DNA from: JAFGAV01 sp041479055
Lineage (GTDB): Bacteria; Acidobacteriota; Aminicenantia; Aminicenantales; JAFGAV01
Length of the DNA stretch: 64,000 nt
Direction of reading: 5' to 3'
NCBI GenBank assembly: GCA_963702835.1
Contig: OY969762.1
Location: forward strand, 3,038,001-3,102,000
Numbering within the stretch: position 1 is the stretch's first letter; each line of letters starts with the position of its first letter. Under the pieces are notes generated by a model. That model was not told the DNA's origin, did no database searches, and saw nothing but the letters and a program-made list of their open reading frames with translations. Positions 1 to 7,916 of the stretch are shown here, in pieces. Made by a program: the position numbers and the translations under genes.

Positions 1-552
1 TTCCCCATGGTCTTCCAGCAGCTCGGCACGCTCCTGGCGTCGACGGTCAAGGTGGCCGATGTCAAAGCCTCTGATTTTTCGGACCTGGCCACTCCCTACC
101 AGATCTCCTTCAACTACGAGGCCCGGGACTATCTGGTTGATATCGGCAAATACAAGATGTTTCGGGTCCCGCTGGCCAGCTATGCCTTCGATGTCATGTC
201 CATAGGAATTTTCGAGGCCCTGACGGACAAGGCCGAGCGCCTTTATCCGTTGTTCCTTTTTTCCACCCGGGGAAGCGTCCAGGAGGAGGTCATCTCCCTG
301 CCCCCGGGGTACGAGGTCATCGGCATTCCCGACCCGGTCCGCCTCAAGGATGGCCCCGTGTCCCTGGCTCTGGCCGCCGGGCTCAAGGAAGGCAAGATCG
401 TTTTCACCGGCGATTTTCGTATCGAGCAGTCCAACCTCGACCCCGCTGGCTACCAGAGCTTGAGGAGGATCGTTAAAGCCCTCCGGCGCTTCCAGAAATC
501 TATGGTCATCCTGCAGAAGAGGGCGGAACCGGAGAAAGGGGGTTCCCAATGA
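1..552 (+). CDS. C-terminal part of a DUF3857/transglutaminase-like exported protein (5' end outside window)
   Basis: The frame is open from the first base, so this is the 3' end of a longer gene; the ATG at 7 is probably internal. The 180 visible residues resemble the C-terminal beta domain (DUF3858-like) of DUF3857 transglutaminase-like proteins: a stretch on mature-state secondary structure, then a 'LPPGYEVIGIPDPVRL' segment and a final helix of the 'YQSLRRIVKALRRFQ' kind before the stop. The stop overlaps the next start in an ATGA, so the two are translationally coupled and form a tandem pair of the same family. The catalytic part is not in view, so nothing can be said about activity. Such proteins are exported in Bacteroidota and Acidobacteriota; their role is unknown. 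Confidence 0.7.
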   Translation, partial: FPMVFQQLGTLLASTVKVADVKASDFSDLATPYQISFNYEARDYLVDIGKYKMFRVPLASYAFDVMSIGIFEALTDKAERLYPLFLFSTRGSVQEEVISLPPGYEVIGIPDPVRLKDGPVSLALAAGLKEGKIVFTGDFRIEQSNLDPAGYQSLRRIVKALRRFQKSMVILQKRAEPEKGGSQ

Positions 553-2453
553 GAAACCCGGTTTGGAGGGCATTGATCCTGAGCCTGGCTTTTGCTTCGC
601 TTCTGCCCGCCCAGGAGAGCGTGGAGAACATCGTCAAGAGCGCTCCCTCGCGCGGGAAATTCCCGGAGGCCACGGCCGCCGTGGTCCAATCCCGGCAGGC
701 CTTCAGCCTTGACCGGGCCGGCCGGAAAAGCGAGGACTATTTCCTGGTCCTGGAGGTTTTCAACCTGACCGGCCGGGAGAAGTTCAGCGATTTCCGCATC
801 CCCCTGGACAAGAATCTGGAAAAGGTGGATGTCCTTCTGGCGCGGACCTACAAAGGCAACTTGACCGCTGTGGACGTGGAAAAAGGGGCCATCAACGATG
901 TCACCCCTCCCTATCTGGCCGATGCAGACATGTATTCCAACCTGATTCACCGCGTCCTCTCTTTTCCGGCCGTGGACCCGGGCTCCTGTCTGGCCGTCCA
1001 GTACCGCAAGGAGTCGATTGATGCCCCGGGTCAGATGGACGGCATCGTTCGTTTTCAGCTCGAAGAGCCTATCCTCAGCAAAGAGCTGAAAGTTATTCTG
1101 CCCGCCGAAAAAAGCCTCAAGTACAAGATTATCGGCTTGAATTCGGATTTCCGGGTGGAAACCTCGGGCCCGGACAAGATCTATACCCTGACCGCCTCCG
1201 ACCAGCCCCAGGTCAAGCCTGAAGAGTATATGCCTCCTCTGGAGGAAATCGGCAGCCGGGTCGTCTTCAGCACCTATGCCGATTGGAATGAGGCCTGCCG
1301 GGGCTTCTTGCGCTCTTTTGAGCAGGCCGTCCGTCCGACGCCGGAGATCGCGGCTTTGGCCGCAGACCTGACCCATGAGGCGGCCACTCCCGAACAGAAG
1401 GTCCAGCGTCTTTTCCTCTTTGTGGCCAAAGATGTGCGGAGCGTGAAACTGCCCTTCGGCGAAGGCGGCCTCGAGATCCACCAGGCCGGAGTTGTCCTAA
1501 AGAACCGCTACGGGGACTGGAAGGACAAGAGCGTTCTCCTGGCGGCCTTGCTCCAGGCCGCCGGCCTGAAGGCCTTCCCGGTCCTGGCCAACAGCCAGGC
1601 CATTCCGGTGGTGGAAGATGTGCCCAGCCTCAAGCAGTTTGACTGTGTCCTTGTCGCAGTCAGCCAGGGCAACGGCCTTTTTTTCCTTAATCCTTTTGCC
1701 GACAAGTCTCAATATGGATATATGTCCGGAGTCGAGGGAACCCGGGGCTTGCTGGTCAAGCCGGATACCGCCGAATTCTGTGAAATCCGCGGCCTGTCCG
1801 GAACGGAGAGCGAGTCCCGGAACGAAATTGTCGGCCAACTCGACGGCCGGGGAGACCTGAAGGGAAAGATTGTCTCGGAAGTGACGGGGATTTTCGATCA
1901 TTGGGCCCGCCAATCCCTTATGGACAGCACGGCCAAGGAGCGCCGGGATTTCTTTGTTGAGGCTCTCAACAAGCTCCAGGAGGACACCGAGTCGGGAAAT
2001 TTCAAGGTCAGCGACCTCAAGGACCTGAGGACTCCGGTCAAAGTCAGTCAAGAGTTCCTGGCCCGCCGCTTCGGGATCTTCCAGGGAAAAATTGTACTCC
2101 TCAACATCCCCGACCTGCCCTATGAGTTTTCCGGCCAGGGCTTGGTGCCCAGGCTGGCCAAGAGGCAATATCCTCTCCGGCTGCCGGATAAGGCAGCTGT
2201 CTCCCTGACCTTCAGGGTGAAGATCCCCTCCGGCCAAAAGCTCCTCTACATTCCGGAGAGCTTTTCATTTAGAAAAGATTACGGCAGCTTCGATTTTTCG
2301 ACGGCCTTTGACTCCGGAAAATCCGAGCTGACGGTCAAAAAATCATATACCCTGACGATCAGGGATATTCTCCCGGGCCAGTATGAAGAGTTCAAGAAAA
2401 TGATGGACGCCTTCAGCCTGCCCCGCAACACCCTGATTCTGTTGGAGAGATAA
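549..2453 (+). CDS. Exported DUF3857 transglutaminase-like protein with degenerate catalytic residues
   Basis: The protein has 634 residues. A signal peptide (residues 1-21, ending LLPAQ) is followed by a DUF3857 beta domain (about 50-215), a transglutaminase-like domain (about 270-380) and a C-terminal DUF3858-like beta domain ending in 'EEFKKMMDAFSLPRNTLILLER'. In this family the catalytic cysteine normally sits in GDCKDK and the histidine in FNH. Here these read GDWKDK (Trp near 324) and FDCVLV (Cys near 366), so the papain-like triad looks lost and the domain is probably a structural or binding pseudoenzyme. It overlaps the preceding homologue by 4 bp (ATGA). The cell role is not known; location is likely periplasmic or the outer-membrane face. 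Confidence 0.8.
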   Translation: MRNPVWRALILSLAFASLLPAQESVENIVKSAPSRGKFPEATAAVVQSRQAFSLDRAGRKSEDYFLVLEVFNLTGREKFSDFRIPLDKNLEKVDVLLARTYKGNLTAVDVEKGAINDVTPPYLADADMYSNLIHRVLSFPAVDPGSCLAVQYRKESIDAPGQMDGIVRFQLEEPILSKELKVILPAEKSLKYKIIGLNSDFRVETSGPDKIYTLTASDQPQVKPEEYMPPLEEIGSRVVFSTYADWNEACRGFLRSFEQAVRPTPEIAALAADLTHEAATPEQKVQRLFLFVAKDVRSVKLPFGEGGLEIHQAGVVLKNRYGDWKDKSVLLAALLQAAGLKAFPVLANSQAIPVVEDVPSLKQFDCVLVAVSQGNGLFFLNPFADKSQYGYMSGVEGTRGLLVKPDTAEFCEIRGLSGTESESRNEIVGQLDGRGDLKGKIVSEVTGIFDHWARQSLMDSTAKERRDFFVEALNKLQEDTESGNFKVSDLKDLRTPVKVSQEFLARRFGIFQGKIVLLNIPDLPYEFSGQGLVPRLAKRQYPLRLPDKAAVSLTFRVKIPSGQKLLYIPESFSFRKDYGSFDFSTAFDSGKSELTVKKSYTLTIRDILPGQYEEFKKMMDAFSLPRNTLILLER

Positions 2454-2512
2454 TAGGCTGCCTTGACCTCCCCTCACGGAAAAGGAGATGCTTAGTTGAA
2501 ATGTTGTTGGCA

Positions 2513-2541
2513 TTGACTTTTTAGCTAATAGATTCTATATA
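2513..2541 (+). promoter_or_regulatory. Sigma-70-type promoter for the LEA2-like lipoprotein gene
   Basis: TTGACT (2513-2518) and TATATA (2536-2541) are separated by exactly 17 bp in an AT-rich pocket between two GC-rich genes. A strong ribosome site, AAGGAGGGA, follows just before the ATG at 2571. Confidence 0.6.
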
Positions 2542-2570
2542 GGAAGCAGCCTTATATTAAGGAGGGACTC

Positions 2571-3203
2571 ATGGTGGCACATCGTAAGACAATCGCTTTG
2601 GCAGTTCTGGCCGCTTCCTGCCTGTTGCTCCTGCAGAGCTGCGCCATGCTCCAGGATATGGCCACGGCCTTGAACAACCTTCAGCGCCTCCGCTTCAAGC
2701 TGGGCGCGGTCAATGATTTTCGCCTGTTGGGCATCAGCCTGAACGGCAAATCCCGCCTCAACCAATTTTCGGTCCTGGACGGTGTTCGTCTGTTGAACGC
2801 CTTCCGAACCAAAAGCCTGATGGCGGATTTTGTGCTGAATGTCCTGGCCGTCAACCCCAACGACGGGACGGGCGGTTCGCCCAAAACGGTCAGCACCCTC
2901 AGCAGCCTGGAATGCCGCTTGCTGATCGATAATGTCCCCACCGTCTCGGGGAACATCGAGCGGGCCGTAGAGATTCCAGGGACGGGCCAGGAGTCGATCA
3001 TTCCCATCCGGCTGTCCCTCGACCTCTTCCAATTCTTCGCCAACAAGCAGTATGAAGACATTATCAATTTGGCCTTGGCCGTCGGCGGCGCCAACCAGGA
3101 CGGCTCGCGCCTGTCCCTCGACGCCCAGCCTCGAGTGTCGACGCCTTACGGGACCATCACTTATCCCGGCCGCCTGACTATTGTGAACGCGGAGTTCCGC
3201 TGA
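2571..3203 (+). CDS. LEA type 2-like lipoprotein
   Basis: The product has 210 residues. The N-terminus is a lipoprotein signal with lipobox LLLLQSC, so the mature protein should be membrane-anchored. The rest has the pattern of a LEA14/WHy-type beta domain: conserved 'VLAVNPND', 'LECRLLIDNVPTVSGNIERAVEIPGTGQ', and 'IPIRLSLDLFQF' strands ending in TITYPGRLTIVNAEFR. LEA2-like lipoproteins occur in many Gram-negative bacteria and their biochemical role is unclear. The gene has its own promoter (2513-2541) and ribosome site. Its last 165 bp are duplicated at 10131-10295, on the far side of a restriction-modification island, so it appears to be the island's insertion target. Confidence 0.7.
   Translation: MVAHRKTIALAVLAASCLLLLQSCAMLQDMATALNNLQRLRFKLGAVNDFRLLGISLNGKSRLNQFSVLDGVRLLNAFRTKSLMADFVLNVLAVNPNDGTGGSPKTVSTLSSLECRLLIDNVPTVSGNIERAVEIPGTGQESIIPIRLSLDLFQFFANKQYEDIINLALAVGGANQDGSRLSLDAQPRVSTPYGTITYPGRLTIVNAEFR
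3039..3203 (+). repeat. Left 165-bp direct repeat (3' end of the lipoprotein gene)
   Basis: Bases 3039-3203, up to and including the TGA stop, recur at 10131-10295 in the same orientation. The first 140 or so bases are identical by eye. Four substitutions cluster in the last 30 bases and all are synonymous (for example CGC-CTG-ACT-ATT-GTG against CGC-TTG-ACA-ATC-GTT). Sequence identity starts abruptly at GCCAACAAG and ends exactly at the stop codon. Confidence 0.92.
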
Positions 3204-3225
3204 ACGCGGCCGACGGACTTTCCCG

Positions 3226-3269
3226 CTCGGGACAGGAGTTCGGCCGGGGAGAGGCCGCTCGAGTTTTTT
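3226..3269 (+). terminator. Possible intrinsic terminator after the lipoprotein gene
   Basis: CGGCC (3241-3245) pairs with GGCCG (3253-3257). An outer CTCG (3226-3229) can pair with CGAG (3259-3262), followed by six T residues. The stem is short and interrupted, so this is only a moderate call. Confidence 0.35.
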
Positions 3270-3357
3270 GATATCCTATCCCCCCTCGCCAGTGGCAATT
3301 TTTGATCAAAGAATATGACAACGAAAACGTTTGCACGCGAATTTCGAGAGAGGGAAT

Positions 3358-4410
3358 TTAGTGAATATAAATATTGTCCTGTGCAAGAAATTGATTCATT
3401 CGCTTGAAGAATTGAGGCGAGGGAGCTTTTCTCTCAAGTTTGCTGGATAAATCTATCATCCGGCGCCTCTGGCTGACATTCTCGAGTTCTTTAAGCTTAG
3501 ACCAATATTCAACCCACTCTGAGCGGTCGCTCTCCATCTCTGGGTCTTCCCAGACAAACCTGAGAAAATCATAAGCCCCTTCTTTGTTATTCCACAACAT
3601 CGGCCATTCCTTTAGGTAATCGAGGGCATAATCGGGCTTGGTCAAATTACAAGAATGCCAGATCGGCAATATCTTCGGTTTTTTTCCCAAAAGGACCGGA
3701 ATGAGATAAGGATTGGCAAAAAATGCAGCCCGGAATTTGATCACCGCCTTTTCATATTGCCGGTCGAGGTACAGGGCAAGCCCCCAGCTCAACAGAAAGT
3801 GCGGATCGGGTACGTCACTCTTATAGTGAATTTCATACCAATGAAATTCCTTAAGGGCATCTTTGATCTGTCCTTTAGCGATGTCAATCGGCGCAACGAG
3901 ATAACGGATTCCCTGGTTGTCGTTGGGATTTCTTTCAAGCAACTCTTTGAATTCGGTGATGGCATCATCGTATCTGCCCGTAGCCAGGAGAACGAGGCCT
4001 AATCCGTGTCGGGCTCTCATGTAGGGGCGAGTGTCAAGTTCCCCCCACCAGCTAAAGGCTCCCGGCGCTTTTGTCCCCAAAAAGGCTTTTGCTTTTTCAT
4101 AAGCTATCCGATAAAACTGCTCCGCAGATTGCAGGTTTCCTAATTCCCTAGCAACGCATGCCAGCCCGTTGTAAGCATCAGCCAAATCGGGGTTGAGCTC
4201 TATCGCTTTCCTAAAGAGCTCCTTTGCCTTGCGCCGATCCATATTCAGCATTTCCCAAGCATCATAGGTCAAGTCTTGGGCATCGGAGTTCCTTTCCGTC
4301 GCCAATGACCTCGAAGCTCTTTCAATCTCCTGGTCTCTTTCCAGGCAGCAATGCTTGTACTCCTTGCCGCTGCCGCAGAGGCAGGGATCATTCCGACCGG
4401 CTTTCGTCAA
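3358..4410 (-). CDS. SEC-C motif and TPR protein
   Basis: The protein has 350 residues and starts at a TTG (4410) behind AGAGGAAAA. The N-terminus carries a SEC-C-type zinc knuckle, 'RNDPCLCGSGKEYKHCC' (residues about 6-22), as found at the tail of SecA and on many stand-alone proteins. Several TPR units follow (about 45-230: 'AWEMLNMDRRKAKELFRKAIELNPDLADAYNGLACVA' and 'YDDAITEFKELLERNPND' type helices). The C-terminal 100 residues are rich in Trp and charged residues and are not recognised. It is the last gene of the island operon, 14 bp after the metallopeptidase gene. SEC-C/TPR proteins are seen near mobile and defence genes; a scaffold role is a guess. Confidence 0.75.
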   Translation of the reverse strand: MTKAGRNDPCLCGSGKEYKHCCLERDQEIERASRSLATERNSDAQDLTYDAWEMLNMDRRKAKELFRKAIELNPDLADAYNGLACVARELGNLQSAEQFYRIAYEKAKAFLGTKAPGAFSWWGELDTRPYMRARHGLGLVLLATGRYDDAITEFKELLERNPNDNQGIRYLVAPIDIAKGQIKDALKEFHWYEIHYKSDVPDPHFLLSWGLALYLDRQYEKAVIKFRAAFFANPYLIPVLLGKKPKILPIWHSCNLTKPDYALDYLKEWPMLWNNKEGAYDFLRFVWEDPEMESDRSEWVEYWSKLKELENVSQRRRMIDLSSKLERKAPSPQFFKRMNQFLAQDNIYIH

Positions 4411-4424
4411 TTGGTTTTCCTCTT

Positions 4425-5153
4425 TTATATATCCATGCCGACAGAATTATCCCTAAGCCACTGACGACGCTTCTTATAGTCTGGGACAACAAGGGAGACT
4501 TGCTTCCAGAACTCGCCGGAATGATTCTTTTCTTTAAGGTGACATATTTCATGGACAACAACGTAGTCGATTATGGAGATGGGCGCTAGCGCAATTCTCC
4601 AGTTGAATCTCAATATGCCGCTTCGCGAACAACTTCCCCACCTTTTCTGCTGATTTCGCACTAGGATTTTGTTCGGCACAAGATTTAATAATTCGCTGTA
4701 TCTTTTAGCCCTTTGTAGCAGGATCTCCGAAGCTCTTGAGTAATACCATTTCGCCAGTACTTCCTTAATGGTCTTTTTTCTGTTTTCCAGTACCAGGCTT
4801 TTGTTAATTTTAATGAGAAGCCTTCTCCCGATTATTGCAGGCTCGGGTGCAGAATCATCTTCTGCATCTAATAACTTCAGCCTATATTTCCGGCCAAGAA
4901 ACAAGAGCCGTTCGCCACTAACATATTCTTTCTCTGGATATAGCTCTCTTAGCTTCTTGAAATCAGCCTGCTTTTTCAGGATCCATCGGCTCTTTTTCCG
5001 GACGACCTCTCGGATATTCTCCTTGCTCAAAACCTGCGGAGCCAGAACAACAACCTGGCAAGCGCTGGATATGGATATCGCAATGGATTTCTTTCTCTTT
5101 CCTCTTCTAATGTGATATTCAATCTCCCTTCCGCCTGCGGTTATTTTTTCCAT
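4425..5153 (-). CDS. YgjP/WSS1-like M48-type metallopeptidase (DUF45)
   Basis: The protein has 242 residues. It shows the family signature RWGSCS (171-176), then the zinc motif HEICH (201-205) and a third ligand His211 in the 'NHSGEFW' segment, so the active site is intact. DUF45 proteins of this kind are commonly encoded directly downstream of hsdR in type I restriction operons, which fits the tail of HsdR seen in the preceding gene. It lies 14 bp after that gene and 14 bp before the SEC-C gene, in one operon. The substrate is unknown; related enzymes act on DNA-bound proteins, so a link to restriction complexes or DNA-protein crosslinks is plausible but unproven. Confidence 0.85.
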   Translation of the reverse strand: MEKITAGGREIEYHIRRGKRKKSIAISISSACQVVVLAPQVLSKENIREVVRKKSRWILKKQADFKKLRELYPEKEYVSGERLLFLGRKYRLKLLDAEDDSAPEPAIIGRRLLIKINKSLVLENRKKTIKEVLAKWYYSRASEILLQRAKRYSELLNLVPNKILVRNQQKRWGSCSRSGILRFNWRIALAPISIIDYVVVHEICHLKEKNHSGEFWKQVSLVVPDYKKRRQWLRDNSVGMDI

Positions 5154-5167
5154 GGCCGTTCCGCTGT

Positions 5168-6874
5168 CTAAAATCTCTTTTCAGCCAGTTCAATGAGTTC
5201 TCTGACAAAGCGCTCGATCTCTTCGGCAGGGAATCTAATATTTCTCAGCAAATCTTTTATTTCTCTCCGCATTTCCTTCTTCACATCTTCCTTCTCGGTC
5301 CAGTCAACAACCCGCTTGCCTCTTATGCTCCGGACGATCTCCCTTGCCAATTCGCATCTCTTTTTGTCATCTTCGCCAAACAGCCCTTTTCCATAAGGCG
5401 CGAACATCCCATAGAATGCGTACTCATCGCTATCAAGGCTTTTTTCTTTTGCGGTTTCTCCCCTTTTCTCTTCTTGTTTCTTTATTCCCAGCAAGTCCTT
5501 AAGGAACTCGGCTTCATCCTTTCTTCTTGTCTTGTCTTCCCTGTTATAAACTCTTAATTTCCCTGCCAATAACTTCTCCGCCAATCCATTTTTAAGGATT
5601 TCTAAGTTTCCTTCTTGTTCAGCTTCTTTCTGAATGTCTTGGTCTGCAGATAATAATATTCCGGCAATTCTTTTTTGTTCTTGAACTGGAGGACAGGGAA
5701 AAATCAATTTTTTCACTATATTTGAGCTCAATCCTTCCATAATTCCGCCAACTGACAACTGCTTGATTTGTTTTTTAATAATCGATGAATTCGATATCAA
5801 TTGCACCAGCAACTCTTTTGAGTATCTATTTTCATCAATTTCAAGGCGAAGTAAATGGGAATCCATGATTCCAGGTTCAAAATCATCTGGGACAACCGCA
5901 CATCGCCCAATAGTCCCCATCATAGTAATAACAATATCCCCAGGATATAATTGGAAAGAACTCAGCAACTCAAAACGTTCTTTATCTATTCTTCGGTTAC
6001 CGACTGTGAAATCGTTATTAAAAACGTTCTCCTGGCCATATACCTTGTATCCTGATTGAACAAAATATTCTTTTTTTAATTGACTGTCAAAGGGGCCTAT
6101 CTTTATAGATCCATGAGTTTTTTTTAAAATATCAATTGTAGATACCATCTCCCAATCAACCGGGATTTCTCCGATTTCGGTCTTCTTGAATTTAGTATGA
6201 CTGATGCCGCGAATGAGAAGTTCCTGCATAAAGCCTTTTTTCAGCTCTTTTGTATTTTCGATGATTTCTCGCTTTTTTTCAATTGCTTCATCGACCGATG
6301 ATAATATATTGGCGATCTTATTTTGTTCTTGAATTGGAGGATAGGGAAAAATCAACTTTTTCACTATATTTGAGCTCAACCCTTCCATAATTCCGCCAAC
6401 CGACAACTGCTTGATTTGCTTTCTTATGATTGATGAACTTGAAATTAACTGCACAAGCAGTTCTTTTGAATATTTCTTTTCATCAATTTCCAGGCGAAGC
6501 AAATGAGAATCCATGATGCCAGGTTCAATATCATTCGGAACAATCGAACATTGTCCTACGGTACCCATCATAGTTATAACAACATCTCCTGGATATAATT
6601 GGAATGAGCTAAGAAGATCAAAACGAGTTTTATCAACTCTTCGGTTACCTAAAGTGAAATCTTTATTAAACACATTTTCCTGGCCGTATACTTTATGTCC
6701 TGATTGAACACAAAAAGCTTTCTTCAATTGACTGCCAAAGGGGCCAATCTTTATTGATCTTGGACTTTTCTTAATTATATCTAAAGTCGAAACCGTCTCC
6801 CAATCCACGGGGATTTCGCCGATGTCTGTTTGTTTGAACTTTGTTTCTGTTCTCAGGCTATCGACCGGACACAT
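5168..6874 (-). CDS. hsdS: Type I specificity subunit HsdS with duplicated recognition halves, fused to an HsdR-like C-terminus
   Basis: The protein has 568 residues. Residues 11-191 and 227-407 are two copies of one target-recognition unit plus spacer helix, about 80% identical by my count. Both contain 'EIPVDWE', 'IKIGPF', 'SSFQLYPGD' and 'LSVGGIMEGLSSNIVKKL'. Residues about 424-442 ('LKNGLAEKLLAGKLRV') look like the normal end of an HsdS. What follows (about 445-568) matches the C-terminal helical part of HsdR: 'DEYAFYGM', 'ELAREIVRSIR', 'VVDWTEKEDVKKEMRREIK', ending 'LIELAEKRF'. The simplest reading is an in-frame deletion that removed hsdR's nuclease and motor domains and joined its tail to HsdS. 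The start overlaps the winged-helix gene by 17 bp. Confidence 0.85.
   Translation of the reverse strand: MCPVDSLRTETKFKQTDIGEIPVDWETVSTLDIIKKSPRSIKIGPFGSQLKKAFCVQSGHKVYGQENVFNKDFTLGNRRVDKTRFDLLSSFQLYPGDVVITMMGTVGQCSIVPNDIEPGIMDSHLLRLEIDEKKYSKELLVQLISSSSIIRKQIKQLSVGGIMEGLSSNIVKKLIFPYPPIQEQNKIANILSSVDEAIEKKREIIENTKELKKGFMQELLIRGISHTKFKKTEIGEIPVDWEMVSTIDILKKTHGSIKIGPFDSQLKKEYFVQSGYKVYGQENVFNNDFTVGNRRIDKERFELLSSFQLYPGDIVITMMGTIGRCAVVPDDFEPGIMDSHLLRLEIDENRYSKELLVQLISNSSIIKKQIKQLSVGGIMEGLSSNIVKKLIFPCPPVQEQKRIAGILLSADQDIQKEAEQEGNLEILKNGLAEKLLAGKLRVYNREDKTRRKDEAEFLKDLLGIKKQEEKRGETAKEKSLDSDEYAFYGMFAPYGKGLFGEDDKKRCELAREIVRSIRGKRVVDWTEKEDVKKEMRREIKDLLRNIRFPAEEIERFVRELIELAEKRF
5654..6196 (-). repeat. Second recognition-unit copy within hsdS
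   Basis: This segment encodes HsdS residues 227-407. It is a direct DNA repeat of 6302-6844 at an offset of 648 bp, with long near-identical stretches (for example around 5709 and 6357). The high DNA similarity suggests a recent duplication or conversion. Confidence 0.85.
6302..6844 (-). repeat. First recognition-unit copy within hsdS
   Basis: This segment encodes HsdS residues 11-191 and is the partner of 5654-6196. Recombination between the two copies would give a single-unit HsdS of the kind that works as a dimer. Confidence 0.85.
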
Positions 6875-7916
6875 CTCTTGCCCCTAGAATTCTTATGATA
6901 AAAGCCTGGAATTCCTTTTCATATTTTTCCGGCGCGATTTCAGCGCCGGGGACAGCCGGAACATCAAGGCCGCTCTTCATGAATTCGCGATTTATCGTCT
7001 CCATAGACTCCCTAAGTTTAGAGCTCCTAATGTAATCCGATTTTGCTTTTTCAACCTCACCCAGTACGTCCCAGACGTTCATAAGCGCCGAAAACAGCGA
7101 GATCCAGTCAAGCCATACGGGAATCCTAGCTTCTTCATGTTTTACTCCGGAGAGGAACTCCCACCATCTTTTCGAGGAAATCCAATACTCAATTCTGCGC
7201 TTACCCCTGATTCTTGTCAAAATCAACCCGGACTCAGAAAGATCAATCAGGGTATTTCGCGCTCCCATCAGGGATATTCCTATGGCTTGGGCGATTTCGG
7301 AGGGATGGCCGGCCTCATGGGTTAACAGGTAAAGAATGCATTCCGCCCGAGAGCCGATTCCAAAAAGAGCCCTCAGCAAGAAACGGATATTGCTCCTGGG
7401 CGCTATAGGGACCGGCCTGGACATCTTGCGAATCGAAACAGGCCCGCGCAAAAAGCCGTAATCTAAAAAGGATTTCGATGCACTCCGGGGCTCGGGATAA
7501 GGAGATCCTTCCTTCGTTCTAAAGAGAATTTCAGGCCCGATATTTAAAGAATATTTATGTAATGAGGCAAAAGATTTCCATTTTCGCTCATATGTTCCGG
7601 CTTCTTCAGAGACGAAAGAAGCAACAGCGCTTAACAATCTCCCGGCAGTTTCGCTTCGATGCCTGAGAATGCCCCGAAGGCGTTGATTGTCGATCCATCT
7701 GCCGTTTACGACTATCCAGTCAAGGATTTCATCAAAAAGGCGCGGCTCATAACGTGTTATCTCCAGGCTAAAGACTAAGAGTGCTTCAGGATCTATCGCC
7801 CAAATGTCTTCCGTCCGGGCGGCACCGGCGATGCCGAGGGCAGACCACTGCCGCCACAGAAAATCGAGAACGTTCTCAAGAAAAATATTTTTAAAACTTA
7901 GCGGCGACATCGTCAT
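6858..7916 (-). CDS. Winged-helix protein paired with a nucleotidyltransferase
   Basis: The protein has 352 residues. The middle (about 190-250) looks like a winged helix-turn-helix: 'RAECILYLLTHEAGHPSEIAQAIGISLMGARNTLIDLSESGLI' with a wing at 'RIRGKRRIEYWIS'. The N-terminal 170 residues are helical and unrecognised. The gene overlaps the upstream nucleotidyltransferase gene by 26 bp and the downstream hsdS by 17 bp, so the three are tightly coupled. Pairs of a winged-helix protein with a DUF6036/AbiEii-like nucleotidyltransferase recur in bacterial and archaeal genomes and have the layout of toxin-antitoxin or abortive-infection modules. By that analogy this would be the antitoxin or repressor. 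I infer this from context; it is not shown. Confidence 0.7.
   Translation of the reverse strand: MTMSPLSFKNIFLENVLDFLWRQWSALGIAGAARTEDIWAIDPEALLVFSLEITRYEPRLFDEILDWIVVNGRWIDNQRLRGILRHRSETAGRLLSAVASFVSEEAGTYERKWKSFASLHKYSLNIGPEILFRTKEGSPYPEPRSASKSFLDYGFLRGPVSIRKMSRPVPIAPRSNIRFLLRALFGIGSRAECILYLLTHEAGHPSEIAQAIGISLMGARNTLIDLSESGLILTRIRGKRRIEYWISSKRWWEFLSGVKHEEARIPVWLDWISLFSALMNVWDVLGEVEKAKSDYIRSSKLRESMETINREFMKSGLDVPAVPGAEIAPEKYEKEFQAFIIRILGARDVSGR

Noticed and set aside
5654..6844. Repeats inside the island as a possible CRISPR array
   Set aside because: There are only two units of about 540 bp, both coding, and they are the duplicated halves of hsdS.
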